Positions 63,761 to 64,000 of a DNA stretch of 64,000 bases are shown here, in pieces. The stretch is from Terriglobia bacterium (GTDB lineage Bacteria; Pseudomonadota; Alphaproteobacteria; Acetobacterales; Acetobacteraceae), in contig JAIMBF010000007.1 in NCBI GenBank assembly GCA_023511585.1, positions 1 to 64,000 on the forward strand. The letters are read 5' to 3'. The notes beneath the pieces were generated by a model. That model was not told the DNA's origin. It worked only from the letters and a program-made list of their open reading frames with translations, and searched no databases. The position numbers and the translations under genes were made by a program. How positions within the stretch are numbered: the stretch's first letter is position 1; every line of letters begins with the position of its first letter.

Positions 63761-64000
63761 ATGTTCCGGTCTTACATACCTGCTCGATACGTCTCTCTCG
63801 CTTTGCTTTCCCTTTGTCTCGGCGCGTTCGCCTCGGGCGGAGGTTGGCTCACGGGTAACCCTGCCTGGGCGCACGGTGGCGGCGGTGCCGGGGGTGCGGG
63901 AGCCGGCGGTGCCGGCGGCGGCGCTGGTGGTGGTGCCGGTGGTGGCGCCGGGGGCGCCGGAGCCGGCGGTGCTGCAGGAGGGGTCGGTGTCGGGCACGGG
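63761..64000 (+). CDS. Glycine-rich secreted protein, 3' end cut by the window
   Basis: The frame starts at ATG 63761 with GGAGGAGCACG upstream and runs open to the window end, 80 codons. A signal peptide (YVSLALLSLCLGAFASGGG) is followed by a Trp-Ala-His junction and then an almost pure Gly-Ala tract with repeated GGAGG units. Such tracts occur in surface, fibre or PE_PGRS-like proteins. No function can be assigned. The protein is incomplete. Confidence 0.7.
   Translation, partial: MFRSYIPARYVSLALLSLCLGAFASGGGWLTGNPAWAHGGGGAGGAGAGGAGGGAGGGAGGGAGGAGAGGAAGGVGVGHG

Noticed and set aside
1-64000. CRISPR array or phage genes
   Set aside because: No regularly spaced repeat-spacer pattern, cas gene or phage structural gene was visible; only the broken integrase suggests mobile DNA.

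Overview
The window is GC-rich bacterial chromosome, most likely from an alphaproteobacterium. I infer this from the character of the MurA and Dcd proteins (Rhodospirillales/Acetobacteraceae-like), the many periplasmic-binding-protein ABC importers, and the MlaC-type and ChrA/PadR genes. No rRNA operon or ribosomal protein is present to settle the taxonomy. Genes are tightly packed, often with 4-base ATGA/GTGA overlaps.

Left part (1-20 kb): a cupin, alanine dehydrogenase, a TauE/SafE exporter, a siroheme-type methyltransferase, two small exported proteins, then a minus-strand unit for a urea/amide-type ABC importer (UrtABCDE-like) together with an amidase and an N-carbamoylsarcosine-amidase-like hydrolase. 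Facing it is an odd plus-strand unit: a PuuE-like deacetylase, a sugar-type binding protein and permease without an ATPase, an acyl-CoA synthetase, and a nine-heme cytochrome c.

Middle (20-42 kb): MlaC-like and OmpA-like envelope proteins, cydDC, a pair of BioB-like radical SAM proteins resembling the LipS1/LipS2 lipoyl synthase, a glutamine-amidotransferase-fold protein that has lost its catalytic cysteine, a duplicated PepSY protein, an orphan molybdenum hydroxylase large subunit, an RND efflux pair, an HMG-CoA-lyase-like enzyme, a complete sugar-type ABC importer and a secreted phospholipase C-type phosphoesterase.

Accessory region (42.2-45.6 kb): a decayed genomic island lies between tRNA-Arg(CCG) and a broken tyrosine integrase. 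It carries a trbB fragment, a macro-domain (DarG-like) remnant, a TIGR04255 gene, and an antitoxin-like/MazF-PemK toxin pair. This is the most defence-like part of the window.

Right part (45.6-64 kb): an NmrA/DODA pair with a divergent HxlR regulator, a branched-chain-amino-acid-type ABC importer coupled to a class III aminotransferase-fold enzyme and hydantoinase B/A, an orphan gene resembling BREX BrxA behind two copies of a perfect palindrome, ChrA, DoxX and PadR, then murA and dcd, and the start of a glycine-rich secreted protein cut by the window end.

The metabolic theme is scavenging of amides, ureides or hydantoins: two separate importer-plus-amidohydrolase clusters. The best candidates for something not well described are the LipS-like pair with its pseudo-amidotransferase, the TIGR04255-antitoxin-MazF operon with its macro-domain remnant, and the operator-flanked BrxA-like orphan.
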